64,000 bases of DNA from Archilochus colubris (GCA_023079485.1 CM041090.1:39932874-39996873), one strand, 5' to 3'. Shown: positions 1 to 12,621, counted from the first letter of the stretch. The notes: a model not told the origin generated them from the sequence alone. A program made the numbers and translations.

Positions 1-372
1 CTGTGGTGGCCAAAGTCTGCCCAGCAAAGGAGAAAAACTTCAAGAGAGACTGGGATCTGCTGGAGAGAGGCCAAGGGAGAGCTGTGAGGATGAGGAAGGG
101 ACTTGAGCATCTCCTGTAAAGAAAGACTGAGAGCCCTGGGGGTGTTCAGCCTGGAGAAGAGAAGGCTGAGAGGGGATCTCTGGATGTCCATCAATAGCTG
201 AGGGGTGGGGGGCAAGAGGAAGGAAGGAATCTCTGTTCAGTGGTGCCCAGGAACAGGACAAGGAATAATGGGGTGAAGGGAGAACAGAGGAAGTTCCAGC
301 TCAAGATGAGGAGAAACTTCTCTGCTGGGAGAGTGAGGGAGCCCTGGCCCAGGCTGCTCAGCTCTGAGGAAC
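1..372 (+). mobile_element. CR1 LINE 3' fragment
   Basis: The CR1 hallmark GGTGTTCAGCCTGGAGAAGA occurs at about 141-160, followed by the diverged GAGGAGAAACTTCTCTGCTG and CCCTGGCCCAGGCTGCTCAG. The 3' tail is not recognisable and the left end is cut by the window. The many substitutions suggest an old copy. Confidence 0.75.
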
Positions 373-429
373 ATTTTGCCCTCTGGAAGGAGAAAAGGAG
401 TAAAAAGGTCACACCTGGAACCCTTCTTT

Positions 430-930
430 GGGGAGGAACAGACAAGATAAATGACCAAAATTGACCAAACAGAGTATTCCATCCCATACACCTCATCCTC
501 AGTGTAAATTTGAGGGATCATGAGGGTCAAACCCCTTCCTGCCTCCCCTTCTTCACCTGTCCCTGATTGCTTCAGCATCCTGGGAGGATTCCATCCCTTC
601 CTCTGCCTGTGCTCCTGATCCATCCCAGCCTGAGTCTGTGTGTTCCTGCCTCCAGCTCCCAACTGCTCCTGACTCCAGGAGTCCAGCCTGGACTTTCCCA
701 GGGCTGCCCTGCAGCCTCGGGGGTGACGTGAGAGTTATTGGGGGTGAGGGAGGAAGAACATGGGATCAATTTTCCTGTATATTTGTATATATTTAGTTAT
801 TTTTCCTATTTATCATTACTGTTCCATTAAAGCTGTGTAGTTTAGTTCCCAACCCATCAGTCTCTCTCCCTTATTCTCTCTCATTCATCTGGGAGGGGGT
901 TTAATAAAGAGCATCTGTTATTTGAACACT
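430..930 (+). mobile_element. ERVL-type LTR fragment (avian class III)
   Basis: The stretch ACCAAAATTGACCAAA, then ATTCCATCCCATACACCTCA with a CTCAGTGTAAAT where family members carry a TATA box, matches the promoter part of avian ERVL LTRs. Further on come GTATATTTGTATATATT, the poly(A)-type CCATTAAAGCTGT, CCAACCCATCAGTCTCT and a GGGAGGGGG motif, in the expected order. The 5' part is missing or merged with the CR1 fragment to the left. No internal region is attached. Identification is from recalled family features. Confidence 0.65.
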
Positions 931-1184
931 GAACCTTCATCCCCAAGCAGCCAAATCAAATTCTTTCTCCTTCTCCCCACATCCCTGGGGGCAGAACCAG
1001 AGCTGGGCTACATCTCCAAGGCACCCAGCACAAATACCTCTGATGTTGGCCACCCCAAACTCTGTCTGTGTTCACTGCAGACCTCAACACCTATTGCTGG
1101 CCTTGCCACAGCTCAGGGTTATGGAATCTGATAGAAAAAAAATTCTCTTTCACCTCCATGAAAGCAGAGCTTGGCCCTGGGAGC
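931..1184. other. Unassigned spacer left of minisatellite
   Basis: Short unassigned sequence between the LTR fragment and the 19-bp array. I see no gene or repeat signature in it. Confidence 0.5.
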
Positions 1185-1606
1185 AGAAGGAGTCCCTGGA
1201 ATCAGAAGGAGCCCCTGGGAGAAGAAGGATTCCCTGGGATCAGGAGGAGCCCCTGGGAGAAGAAGGAGCCCCTGGGAGAAGAAGGAGGCCCTGGAATCAG
1301 AAGGATTCCCTGGGATCAGAAGGAGCACCTGGGAGAAGAAGGATCCCCTGAGAGAAGAAGGAGTCCTTGGGAGAAGAAGGATTCCCTGGGATCAGAAAGA
1401 GCCCCTGGGATCAGAAGGAGTTCCTTGGAGAAGAAGGATCCCCTGGGAAAATAAGGATTCCCGGGGATCAGAAGGAGCCCCTGGCATCAGAAGGAGCCGC
1501 TTGGAGAAGAAGGAGGCCCTGAGAGAAGGAGTCCTTGGGAGAAGAAGGATTCCCTGGGATCAGAAAGAGCCCCTGGGATCAGAAGGATTCCTTGGGAGAA
1601 AAAGGA
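1185..1606. repeat. 19-bp minisatellite, 22 units
   Basis: Twenty-two head-to-tail units of a 19-bp motif, AGAAGGAGCCCCTGGGAGA and variants, span 1,185 to 1,599, with a partial unit after. Units end either GAGA or GATC and have GAGCC, GATTC or GAGTC cores. One unit is three bases short (16 bp). The period is not divisible by 3, so all three forward frames and one reverse frame stay open; the resulting Glu/Arg/Pro-rich frames are artefacts of the repeat. Confidence 0.97.
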
Positions 1607-2647
1607 ATCACATTAGTACTGACCCTGGAGTGGACAAACCCCAAGACAGGAGTGGGACAGAGCCTGCAGTGAACCCTGGGAGATGAAGATGCCCATCCTA
1701 AAGCAGAAAAAAAAAAAAAAAAAAAAAAGACCCCAAACCCAACCATTTTCCTAACACCCACCAGCCTTTTCCCCTGGTTTTGATGTGAGGAGCCCCAGGC
1801 AGGAGCCCAACCTGTGAGTGCAATGAAGTCCCCTGTGCATTTGGCCACCACCATCATAAAATCCCCTCTGGGAACCCAACCTGGAGGCAAAGAAATTACA
1901 GCTGCTCCCCTTGGGACTTGTGATGTCTCTGGGCTAGCAGGATCAGGTCTAAAACCTGGTGGAAAGGCAAAGTGCTACAAGTTTATGCACGTACATGGCT
2001 TTTGCTGTTGGGTTCTTAAAAGCATTGGACATGGAGTGAGTCCAGAGGAGGTCATAAAGATGATCGAAGGGCTGGAACACATCTGCAGATGTGCTGGAAG
2101 GGAACCAGGCACGTTCCCAGTCACCCCACACCTCTGCTCCAACTGGGACTGGAGCAGCAGTATCAGATCTCCTGGTTCCCAGACCAGTTAATTCTTCTCT
2201 GGTGCTTTCCCTCCTTACAGCCTGCAGAGCCAGGGGTGGTTGTTGACTTCTGTCCTCTGCAGGACATCAGTGGTTTGGGTTTCAGAGACTTCCCAGTCCT
2301 TGCAGACACACTGCTGTCTCCTGGGGAGTTATATTTGCTCTCCCTTTCCTTAACTTAAAATAAGGCATCTCAGGCTAAAAAAAAATAAAATAATAATAAA
2401 TACAAAAATTAAAAGTGTGTTTTACTCCCAGTGTCTGGATAAACATCACTGCCTGAGCCTTGAATAGGGAATGGGATGAGACATGGGAAGCTCACGCAGC
2501 AGCTTCAATGAGAAACTCAGAGGGGATGAGGCCCCATCTGCTCCCTCCCTCTACCCTTCCAGACCCACAAGAGAGTTCTCCTGGCCATCCCCCATAAAGC
2601 TTGGGACAGCAGCCCCTGTCCACCCCAGATGTGTTCTCCCACATTTC
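1607..2647. other. Intergenic stretch with poly(A) run and possible CR1 remnant
   Basis: Contains a poly(A) run at about 1,706-1,728. A possible old CR1 remnant lies around 2,030-2,115, where GAGTGAGTCCAGAGGAGGTC resembles the CR1 block GTGAGTCCAGAGGAGGCC. An A/T-rich run lies at 2,378-2,410. No gene is supported. Confidence 0.4.
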
Positions 2648-2995
2648 CAGGGAGTCCTTAGAGCCACCTGCCAGGACCTGAAGGGGCTCCAGGAAAGCTG
2701 GGGAGGGACTTTTGACATGAGCATGGAATGATGGGATGAGGGGCTTTAAACTGGAAGTCTGTAAATTTAGGTCAGTTCTTAGGAAGAAATAGTTTGGTGT
2801 GAGGATGCTGAGCCCCTGTGCCAGGTTTCCCAGAGAAGCTGTGGCTGCTCCATCCCTGGCAGTGTCTCAGCCCAGGTTGGATGGGGCTTGGAGCAACCTG
2901 GGCTGGTGGGAGGTGTCCCTGGGCATGGCAGGGGGTTGGAACTGGATGAGCTTTAAGGTCCCTCCCAACCCAACCCATCCCATGTTTCTATGAAT
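2648..2995 (+). mobile_element. CR1 LINE 3' fragment, group A
   Basis: Carries the group A series: CCTGAAGGGGCTCCAGGAAA, GTGCTGAGCCCCTGTGCCAG in diverged form, GTTGGATGGGGCTTGGAGCA, then GGAACTGGATGAGCTTTAAG and CCCAACCCAACCCATC near the 3' end. It is 5'-truncated, as is usual for CR1. Confidence 0.9.
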
Positions 2996-5900
2996 ATGTG
3001 GCTGTATTTAGCTCAGCCCCTGCCTGCCCAGAGCCCCCTCAGGGACAGCTGCTCCCTGCAGACATTTATTTTTTCCCACCACAAAGCAACATTCGTGTGT
3101 GGATATGGGGATGCTGGGAGCTGAGCTCAATGCTTCTCATCCTCCCAGACCCAGGAGGAGGTCCAGAAAGGTTGAGTTTGCCTCAGAGGAAAATCAATGA
3201 TCTGTTTTGGCCTTTTAACAGTGGAGGAGTTTGTATCTTTTTTGCTTGGATGTGGTCGGGTTTTGGTTTGGTTGTTTGTTTTTTTTTCCTACCTCAGCCC
3301 ACCTCTCCCTGGATTAAATACAATGTTGAAATGTTACAAAGAGCAGGTAGTGCTGAGATGACAACCTCCATCAGCTGCAGACAGGGCTGGCTGATTACCC
3401 TTTCACGTTTTGCATCAATTTAAGAACAAAAGGTCCAGAGAGCAGCATTGCTATCACTCACAGACCCTCTCAGAGGACAAGCCCAGAAAAGCTGAACCTC
3501 CATCAACTCTCAGAAGTGGGGCAGAGAGAGAAGAAAGCCATTTGGTTGGGCTCAGCATCTCAGAAAAGACCAAGAGGACCCAGATGTATCATCCTCTGCT
3601 GGAACTCCTGGGGAGCAGGCAAGTCCCAGAGCCCAGATGCTCCTGTCCAGCACCAGGTTCCCTTTTTCTTGTGCCAGGAACTCCAGCAAGAGCACATCTC
3701 AGTCAGGAGAACCTGGCACACAAAGAGTCTGATGAAATTTTGGCTGAAGCCCTCCCTTCCTCAGCATCTCCAGGCAGCTGAGCATCTCCTGAGCCTTTCT
3801 CCTCTGGGCAGGGCAGGGAAGATGCTGTCCTCAGGTCTCAGCCACAGCAGAAAATGGGGCAGCTGCTTTCCCTGATATCCTACACCCAGGTTAGCAATTC
3901 CTTCCTTCTCCCACCTCCAAAACACGACACAGGGAATGAGTCCCTCTCCGCCCCTGCAGTAGTCTGGATGTAGGGACTTGGTTTGGACCACCAGAACCAC
4001 CTACCTCCTACTACACTGTAAGACCTTGAACTTACCCACGAAGTAACAGCAGCCCACTGCTCTTATTTCCTTCATAATTTGGCATCTCCCATCAGAGATG
4101 CTTGTGTGGGAATCACAGCTCCAGCACCAGGAGTGACACAAGAAGCAGAAAATCCTCTGGCCATCAACACCAGGCACTGCTTGGCCATTCAACCAGCCCT
4201 CCAACACCTCCCTGCTCTTTCTAGGCAACTCCATTCAGGTTTCCTTCTGAACTAATCCCCAGAAAAGCAAAAATAACCTTGTCTCTGGAATAAAAGAGCC
4301 CATCTCCTGCCCTGATGTGCTTGGGTTTTGTCACCTTGCACCCTGGAGGCTGAGCCAGCTGGAAGGGACCTCTGGCCACCCACTCCACCTCTGGGTTTCT
4401 TGTTGAGCCTGAGCTGATTTTCCTGGAAATGCTGCAGAGAAAAACACCTTCAGCTTTTTTGAAATCCCCCTTCTCAGCCTCTGAGGGCAACCAGATCTCA
4501 CCAGGGCCAGGGATTTCCAGCCTGCAGCATCTCAGCTGACAAACAAAAGGTTTCTGCTGCTGTTGGGAAATGACCCCCACCCCAAAGCAAAGGAAACTGC
4601 TCAGCAAGGGAGGGAGATTCAGCAGAAATGGGATCCAGCAGCCCAAACAGGAAACAGTGATGCTGGGAAGGAGAGAGGATGGGCTGGGAGACACAGACAT
4701 CTGATCCAGGAGAAGCATCACCAGGCTGGAGATGGGATGCAGCAATGGGGCAGTCAGGGGCTGGATAAAGAGGAGAGGATTTTCCCTTCAGCTTGATGCT
4801 GAAAAAAATTCAGTGTGGGTTGAATGGGGCATGGAAGAAGCAACCTAACCCACTGCTTCTGGTTCACCTTGGTTTTACAATCAGGATTTAAGGAGTTCAG
4901 GGCTCAACAGGAAGGATTCTGGAGTTGAACTGACTCAGCTCAGGGGGTAAAAGCCTGGGAAGAACAAATATTTCTCCTTTCAGCTCCAGGGCAAAAGTAT
5001 TTAGGGACAAGGAATTATCCATAGTGATCTCCAAACCAGCTGCCTGCTTTGGGAATAATGTATAATAATATATAATAAACCTTCCCATGTGTTCCTGAGG
5101 ATCAGGAGCTTTTACTCACTTCTCCTCTCTGATTTTCAAGGCAAAAGCCCCAGGGCTGTTTCCTCCCCCTCCTCACCCATACAAACCTTGGCTGCCTGAG
5201 ATGTGTGACATCCAAAGCTGTCACTACACCTATTGTAAAAACAGCTGCTGCACAACATCTGCAACATCTGCATTATGTGCTAAACCAGCCCCCTGAGCTG
5301 TTCATTGCAAGTTTTTTGCACCTCAGCAGTATCCAGAGGCCCAGAAATTGGTGTCCAGACATTCTGGATGAGGCAGGGCCCTGCACTGAAGACCTTGCTG
5401 CAGGCAAGGAGGAAAGCAGGGCTGTAAGCACCATCCCCCAGGGGTAAACCAGAGGGACCATAAAAATTATATGACCTCGATCACCTTCTAGCAGAGCCCT
5501 TTCCTCCATTGCCCAGGGAGCTTTTGTTGCATTTGGTTCAGCTTTGTGCTGTTGTCTTAAGAGAAAACAAGTTTTTATTGGACATTTTTCTATGCTGCAT
5601 AGTTTGGCATTGCATAGTTTAAAACCCAGGCTGTAAAAGCAGAGCAACACCTCCCTGCTCATTAATGCATTTCCAAAAAAAAAAAAAAAAACCACTCTCA
5701 TTCCTTTGCTGTGTTTTTCACAGCCCGGATGAGAAAAAAAGCTTGTGTGAGCAAATCTAAAATTAATCACCCAAGTGCCTCCCAGGTTTCCAGGTAACAA
5801 GGGCAAGTGTAAATGGTTGTCCTTGCAAGAGGTGCAGACCTCAAAGGCTGCACATCCCCCCTCTCCTCCTGCCCTTTCCCTGACTTGGCTGCTCCACAGC

Positions 5901-6164
5901 TACAGCAGTCCTGGCATCCTCACACCCAGAAACTGGGCAGCCACCCGTGGGTGGGCAGAAGCTTGCAAATATTAATGCAATTCTATCTTTGAAGCATGTT
6001 CTGGAGGGCAGAGCCCTTTCCATCCCTTGCCTGCTGCCCTGTCAGGAAGCAATGATCAGGATCATTCCAGGATGCTCCAGGAATAGTCCCAGAGGGATGT
6101 GATGAGCAGCAGCAAACAGCTTAGATTTTTGTCACCAAAAAGGTTGTTCTCCAACCTGCTGAGA
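2996..6164. other. Intergenic stretch without recognised elements
   Basis: About 3.2 kb of mixed-composition sequence with short poly(A)/poly(T) runs near 3,279-3,288 and 5,675-5,690. Open frames reach 177 codons but show no recognisable protein, no consistent splice structure and no family similarity. I see nothing functional. Confidence 0.5.
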
Positions 6165-6690
6165 ACCCATCTGGAGTGCAAGTGTTCAGTTCTGGGGTCC
6201 CCAAGCCCAGAAGGAGATGGAGGTGTTGGAGTGAGTCCAGAGGAGGCCCTGGAGCTGCTGGGAGGGCTGGAGCAGCTCTGCTCTGGAGCCAGGCTGAGAG
6301 AGTTGGGGGTGTTGAGGCTGGAGAAGAGAAGGCTGCAATGGGGAGACCTTAGAGCACCTTCCAGTGCCTGAAGGGGCTCCAGGAAAGCTGGGGAGGGACT
6401 GGGGACAAGGGCAGGGAGGGATGGGATGAGGGGGAAGGGTTTCCAGATGGAAGAGAGATGAGATGTGAGGAAGAAATTCTTTGATTTGAGGGTGCTGAGC
6501 CCCTGTGCCAGGTTTCCCAGAGAAGCTGTGGCTGCCCCATCCCTGGCAGTGTCTCAGCCCAGGTTGGATGGGGCTTGGAGCAACCTGGGCTGGTGGGAGG
6601 TGTCCCTGGGCATGGCAGGGGTGAGAACTTTAAGCTTTAAGGTCCCTCCCCACCCAAACCAGTCTGGGATTCCATGGTTCTATGACATTC
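6165..6690 (+). mobile_element. CR1 LINE 3' fragment, group A
   Basis: Starts at CATCTGGAGTGCAAGTGTTC, continues through GAGGCTGGAGAAGAGAAGGC and CCTGAAGGGGCTCCAGGAAA, and ends with a degenerate GGATTCCATGGTTCTATGA tail. It is one of the longer group A copies and a good reference for the others. Confidence 0.93.
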
Positions 6691-8279
6691 AGATAGGCCA
6701 AACCTTGTTTTTAAGGGTGCATGAAGATGGAACAGAGAACAAGGTGCTGCCCACGTTCTGGCTGAATGAAAGAGCTGAGCCAGGGTGTCAAGTAAAGGCA
6801 GAGATTTAAAAATCCAGCACTCATTAAATATTGAGCAGGCTGGGCAGCAGACAGCACTGCCAGCAGGCTCATAGACAACAATTTCACCTATGGAAAAGAA
6901 ACATCCCTGCTGAGATGTTTTCCTGGTGGAAAACATCCCTGGTGAGAGCTACCTGCCTTAGGCTCAGCTGAGAAGAGAATTAGTGTCTACACAGACTTCA
7001 CCACACATTATTTTGGGGATGAGTGAGGACTCAAAGAGCCCTTATTGTGTGAAAATAATGATCCAAATCTGTTGGAGTCCAGAGGCAGTTTCCATTGACT
7101 CAAACCAAGTTACATTCCAGGCATCCATCCTGGACTACAAAGCCCTTTAGGGCTACGGGGCAATGTTTGAGCTGTCAGGAAAGGTTTTGCAAGCAGGGAT
7201 TAATTTGTAAGAAGAACTGAGAGCTGTAGTTGCAAGACAGGGCCCTGACCCAGCATGGCAGGTCCCTTTCATTGCTTTTCACCCAGAAAATGTCTCCAAA
7301 ACCTGCAGAAAACTCACTTTACAGCTCAGCAAAGGGTGGGCTCACTGCCTACCTGCAGCAGGTTTGCCTGCCAAGAGCAGAGAGAGTCTGCATTCCCTGG
7401 GATTTGGGCAGGAATTCACAATATCCTGCCTGCCAAGCTGCACAGCACACATCCAGCTTTGCCTGGGCTTTGGGAAAAAAGGGAGAAGATCCCTTTGCCT
7501 CACCCAATATCCTTTCTTGCTCTGAGAACACCCTTTCCTGAGGCTTCCTTTCCATTTTCCCCAGTGCCTTCACCTTGATGTTGCCTTTTCCACCTTTCTG
7601 GTTCTCCCAGAGATGTAAATCAGTGCAGAGCATTAGCACATCTCCCAGATCCCTTGCTCCCACCTTCTCCCATGGAACTGGAAGTTCATCTCCTGCAGCC
7701 CATTCAAAGGAACCTTTGCAGGATAAGGACAACCACCTGGGCACACCTGGAGCTTCTTCCACCCATGCTGGAGGCACCTATGGAGCCTTCAGCTCACTTT
7801 GCAAAACTTTCCCTTGCCTTTCTTGGTTTTGTTGCCACAGGGAAATCAGTGCTGTTCTCAGAGCAACTCAAATCCAGGCTGAGAAAACCATCAAATACCT
7901 TAGAACCAAAAAAAAAAAAAAAAATTACAAAATGAAGAAGTTGATGGAGTTTTAAGCAGATGGAGAAGGTTTCTGCAAGGTCAGTGATGGGCATTAGCCT
8001 ACACCCTGCCTGATGTCCTCATGGGGGAATGGTTTCTGCCCTGGGAATGTCAACACCCTGCCCAGCCACCAGCCCACCCAGGTCCCAGTATCAACATCAC
8101 CTCCAGTCTCCAGCACTGGGAGATGAAGCAGCTCACTCCTGACCACCCCTGAAGCCTTTACTAAAATATCTCCAGGCTCCAGCTGTGTGCTGTCCCCACC
8201 TGCAAGCCTGGATCTGCAAAAGGAGGGCTTCTGGTGGGTGCAGCAGGGGATGTGCCAGGCAGGTGATGGCAAAGTGAAG
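6691..8279. other. Intergenic stretch without recognised elements
   Basis: No transposon, tandem repeat or supported gene. A poly(A) run lies at about 7,908-7,924. Open frames up to 142 codons have no recognisable family. Confidence 0.45.
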
Positions 8280-8878
8280 GTCAGAGTTTGTCAGTGACAT
8301 GGGGAGGGGAACTGAGCACATCCTCAACAGGTTTCCTGATGACCCCAAGCTGTGTGGTGTGGTCAGGATGCCATCCAGAGGGGTCCTGACAGACTGGAAA
8401 GGGGAAACTGTGCAAGATCCAAGAGGTTCAATAAGGCCAGGTGCAAGATCCTGCACATGGGTCAGGGCAATCCCAATCCCAGGCTGAACAAAGAATGGGG
8501 TGACAACAGCCCTGAGAAGGGCTTGAAGGTGTTGGGTGAGAAGCTCAACATGAGCTGGCAGCCCAGAAACTCCCCCTGTCCTGGGCTGCATCCCCAGCAG
8601 TGTGACCACCAGGGACAAGGAGGGGATTGTCCCCCTCTGCTCTGCTGAGACCTCCCCTGCAGTGCTGGGTCCAGTTCTGGGGTCCCCAAGCCCAGAAGGA
8701 GATGGAGGTGTTGGAGTGAGTCCAGAGGAGGCCCTGGAGCTGCTGGGAGGGCTGGAGCAGCTCTGCTCTGGAGCCAGGCTGAGAGAGTTGGGGGTGTTCA
8801 GGCTGGAGAAGAGAAGGCTTGGAACTAAATGATTTTTAGGGTCTTTTCACTTCCAAACCATTCTGTGACTCTCTGAAG
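8280..8878 (+). mobile_element. CR1 LINE fragment with internal deletion
   Basis: Extends further 5' than other group A copies, into the segment with GACCCCAAGCTGTGTGGTG and CCTGAGAAGGGCTTGAAGGT, the part of CR1 ORF2 upstream of the C-terminal block. At about 8,818 it jumps from GAGAAGAGAAGGCT to GGAACTAAATGATTTTTAGG and a degenerate tail ending near CCATTCTGTGACTCT. About 250 bp of the usual 3' part are therefore missing. Confidence 0.88.
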
Positions 8879-11800
8879 AGCTCTGCAAGCTTTGTTTGTG
8901 ATCTCTGAACCCATCTCTGGGAGAACAGCTTAAAACATTCCAGTTTGGAGGTCCCTTTCCCATAAATTCCTGAAGCCCCTTGTCTTCCAGCCTAAACCCA
9001 ACCCAACACATTTTTTTGGAGGCTGAGATCCAGCAAGGAGTTTTCTTTTGCATCCCAACAGCAAGGTTTTTTATGCCTAGAAAGTAAACCTTGAAACCCA
9101 ACATGTTCAGATAATCAGTGGCAACACACAGAGAGACCCTCAGAGAACTGAATCAAGAGGGGTGAAGGGTTCTGCTCAAAGGACACCCAAAAATAATGGC
9201 ACTGAGGCTGTGCTGCATCCTCTAGGAGGAAACAAGCCAAAGGCAACAGCCAGCAGACCACAATAATCTTGGTTAAACTATGGATCTGCAAAGACAACCT
9301 ATACAGGAGGAAGAGGAGATGGATTATGATCAGCTCTGAAGCAAGGATGAGGTCCCAGGGAGTTCATTCCCCAGTTCTGCCTCCAAAGCTATGGAGCACC
9401 AGAACCAGTGGTACCAGCACTGCCTCATGTTCAGCAGCAAGAGAGGCCCCAATTCTTCTTCTCTGGGTGTTGTGGAGCCCAAGAATACCCAGGCACATCC
9501 AGGATTTCTGGGAGTACAGCAGCCCCTGACACACGTGCAGGATTATTGGGGGTCCTCAGCACTAATGGAAGGCTCCACAAATATTAAAAATGATGGCTGA
9601 ATATTTAGAACTGCTCAAAATGAGCAGTAGCAGAACCAGTGGTACCAGCACTGCCTCATGTTCAGCAGCAAAAGAGGCCCCAATTCTTCTTCTCTAGGTG
9701 TTGTGGAGCCCAAGAATACTCAGGTAATCCAGGATTTCTGGGAGTACAGCAGCCCCTGGCATAAGTGCAGAATGATTGTGGGTCCTCAGCACTAATGGAA
9801 GGCTCCACAAATATTAAAAATGATATTAAAAATATTTAGAACTGCTCAAAATAAGCCAGAAGAACTTACCTGGTGAAAATAGAAGATATTTGCATCTTGC
9901 AGCCCCAGAGGAAGCAATTCCTGGAGAGAAAGAGCTTGCAGCAATTTGTACAGCCAGGACATCACTGGGCTCCTGGTTTCCCATCAGTGATAGACCCAGA
10001 CATCAAGGCAGCACCTTGGGATGGTTCCCATCATCCTGAGGAGGAATGACCTTGCCCAGGCAGGCAGTGATCTGCCCTCAGGCAGACTTCTTGCCAACCC
10101 AAGGCTGAATTGCAGCTGCCACACAGCCCCAAGCCCATTGATTTGGAAACCCCAGGGAGGTGGGAACATTGCAGCTCGTGACTTCAATCCTCTCCTGTCC
10201 CCCCCTCTCTTCCTCTGGGGATTCAGAGGCATCACCTTCATCTTTGAAGCACCTGTGGTCAGGCTCCAGACCAGCTGAACACACCAATAATGAGCTAAAC
10301 TGGTTGCCAGTGGTGCTGCAGGAGGAGAGCAGAGCTCAGCTGTGCCTGAGCAGCAATTTCTCAGGGTGCCCATGGGGATGAACTCCTCCAGGAACCACCA
10401 CAGCCCACCCCATCCCACTCAGGAAGGCAAAATAACACCTTCCCAAAATGAACAGAGACAAAACAACCCCAGTGCCTGCTCATCTTGCTCCCAGAGGAGA
10501 AGACACCCTGACCAAAACACCCAGCAGATACTGAGCACAGCTCAGAGGCACTGATGTGGTGCACCAGCCTGTGAAACAAAACCTGGGCTCTGATCTCCCA
10601 GTGCTTTCCCCTGACATCCTCAAAAGTGTTGGGAGAAGGGGACTGACTCAGGGTGCCCACCCTCAAACTGAGGTGCAATTCCTTATTTTGATGAAAACCC
10701 CAGAACCTGGAGGCAACACAATGGTGGAGGCCCCTCCATCCTTTTTCTTACAACCAAGTTTAGCCCCTGAAGCCCACACTGAAAACACAGTTTCCTAAAT
10801 ATTTTAACAAACTCATACTTTGAAGTCAGGACCAAAAGTGTGCTGGACACCACCCCAATGAGCTGCATTCAACCACTGGGTCCCATGGATGGTTTTAAGA
10901 CCTGTGAGATGGCAAGCAGACCCTGCCCGGGTGTCCTGAGCCTTCTGGTAGCTTTCACTGTGAATTTTCCAAAAGATTGAACCCAAGCCTGGGACTCCTC
11001 TCTATTTTTATCATGTTCCATCACTCCGAGCAAGAACCAGACAAACAACCCCAAGAAATGTCTCAGAAAGTCTGGAGGACAAAAATAAACACCCAGACTG
11101 TGGTTAGAGGGGTTGTGCTTGGCCAAGCCAGCTTGGGCTGGAAAACAAGCAAGCTGTTTTCTTTTAAAATAACCCCAGTGACCAAGGAGGCAGAAACATC
11201 ATCCCATGGGGTCAGGGTGGCATGGAGAGAAGGACAGACCTGGACAACTGTGGCCTCAAGATGCTGAGAAAGTGAAAATCCCACAAGCCTGGTGTTCCAT
11301 TAACACTTTCTGCCTCTTCCCTTCCCTCTGCCTCTCAACCAAACCTGGATGCACTGAAAATAGTCTTGGAAATCCTGGTTTTGGCCAAATTCAGCCACCT
11401 ATGGACAGGGCTGAGGAGCAGATTTGGGCATGGTGGCTTTGCAGTAAGAGAAGACCTGGGTTCTCCATGGATTTTCTGTGCAGCCCTGGAGAGGTGAGCA
11501 TGGCACATGGCCCTTAGGAGCATCTCTTCCCTCGTGAGGAGGAGGCAGCCCTGTCCCTTTGTCCCCCTTGCTGCCCCAGCTGCTGAAATTTTGCAGGTTG
11601 CAATGCATAAAATTGATATGAAAAAAGGCAATAAAGTAGAATTGGTGATTTCTCCAAACCCAAAGAAGGCAGAGGGTCACCTCACTGATGCCCTCCAAGC
11701 CAATACACTGAATTAAGGGGTCTGTGACCAGAGCTGGGCTCAGGATAGGAGGGATTTGTGGAGCTGTGCAGGGCACAGAGCCTTTGAGAAATAACTTAAT

Positions 11801-12621
11801 CCTTCCAGGGTGAGAAGCCCAGGCATATGGGTGAGATATAACCAAGGAGGGTGTTTCCTAGAGAGTGAGATCAAGAAACAGAGGAGAGAGAAGGCACCAG
11901 CATCTCTTTAGCAAGAAAAAAAAAAGTTACTAGGCACTAAAGTCCCAGCTAAATCCTCTGCTTGAACACAGGTTTGACACACAGCTGCTCTTCTGCACAC
12001 TAAAAGTGCCTGGAACAGGGATGGGGATGGTTTCACCAAGCTTCTACCTCCTCTTAAATACTGTCTAGGATGCTGGAGCATTTGGAGATTTTAGTAGAAG
12101 AACCAGAATGCTGGCTCTGGGTCCAGGCTACACCTACAGCTGGCCTTGCTGGCAAAGTAAAAACCCTCCTGTACCTTCTCTCCTATCTCAAGTCTTCTTT
12201 ATCCTCTGTGGCTCTTAAGAAATTCATGCAGTCCTTAGTAGACAAAATAATGAGATTGTCTCCTAATGTGAGATTTCCTTCAGAGGATGAAGTACACCTG
12301 AGGGCTGCTGATGTAATTCCCTCATAGTAAGCTGATTAAATGCTGAGGAGTTAAGAGCCTTTTATAATTTTATTACATCAGATTCCAGAGATGAAATGAA
12401 TAGAAATGACCAGACACTGAAGGAGGCAGAAATCTGTGTCCACAGATTTTAGAGACTATAAATTACATTTGGCCAATATAGCAAAGGTGTCTGCAAGAAC
12501 AAATCTAATAATAGAGTCTCCTTCTGTTCACCAATATGGATAAACTTGGGCTACCAGGATTTTACAATATTAGAAGGAGAATTACAAGCAGAACCACAGA
12601 GAACAAGTAAAGGTCATTGGA
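8879..12621. other. Intergenic stretch containing a local tandem duplication
   Basis: Apart from the 231-bp duplication at 9,400-9,855 I recognise no transposon or gene. A few open frames of up to 148 codons lack any family signature. The last 500 bp before the CR1 copy are AT-rich. Confidence 0.45.
9400..9855. repeat. 231-bp tandem duplication
   Basis: AGAACCAGTGGTACCAGCAC begins at 9,401 and again at 9,632, and the match continues through CAGGATTTCTGGGAGTACAG, AGCACTAATGGAAGGCTCCA and ATATTTAGAACTGCTCAAAA. The copies differ by scattered substitutions and a few small indels near the right end. The unit does not resemble CR1 or an LTR, so this appears to be a local duplication of unique sequence. 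Confidence 0.95.

Noticed and set aside
1171..1686. 171-codon frame with an apparent protein repeat
   Set aside because: Entirely generated by the 19-bp minisatellite, which is equally open in the other forward frames.
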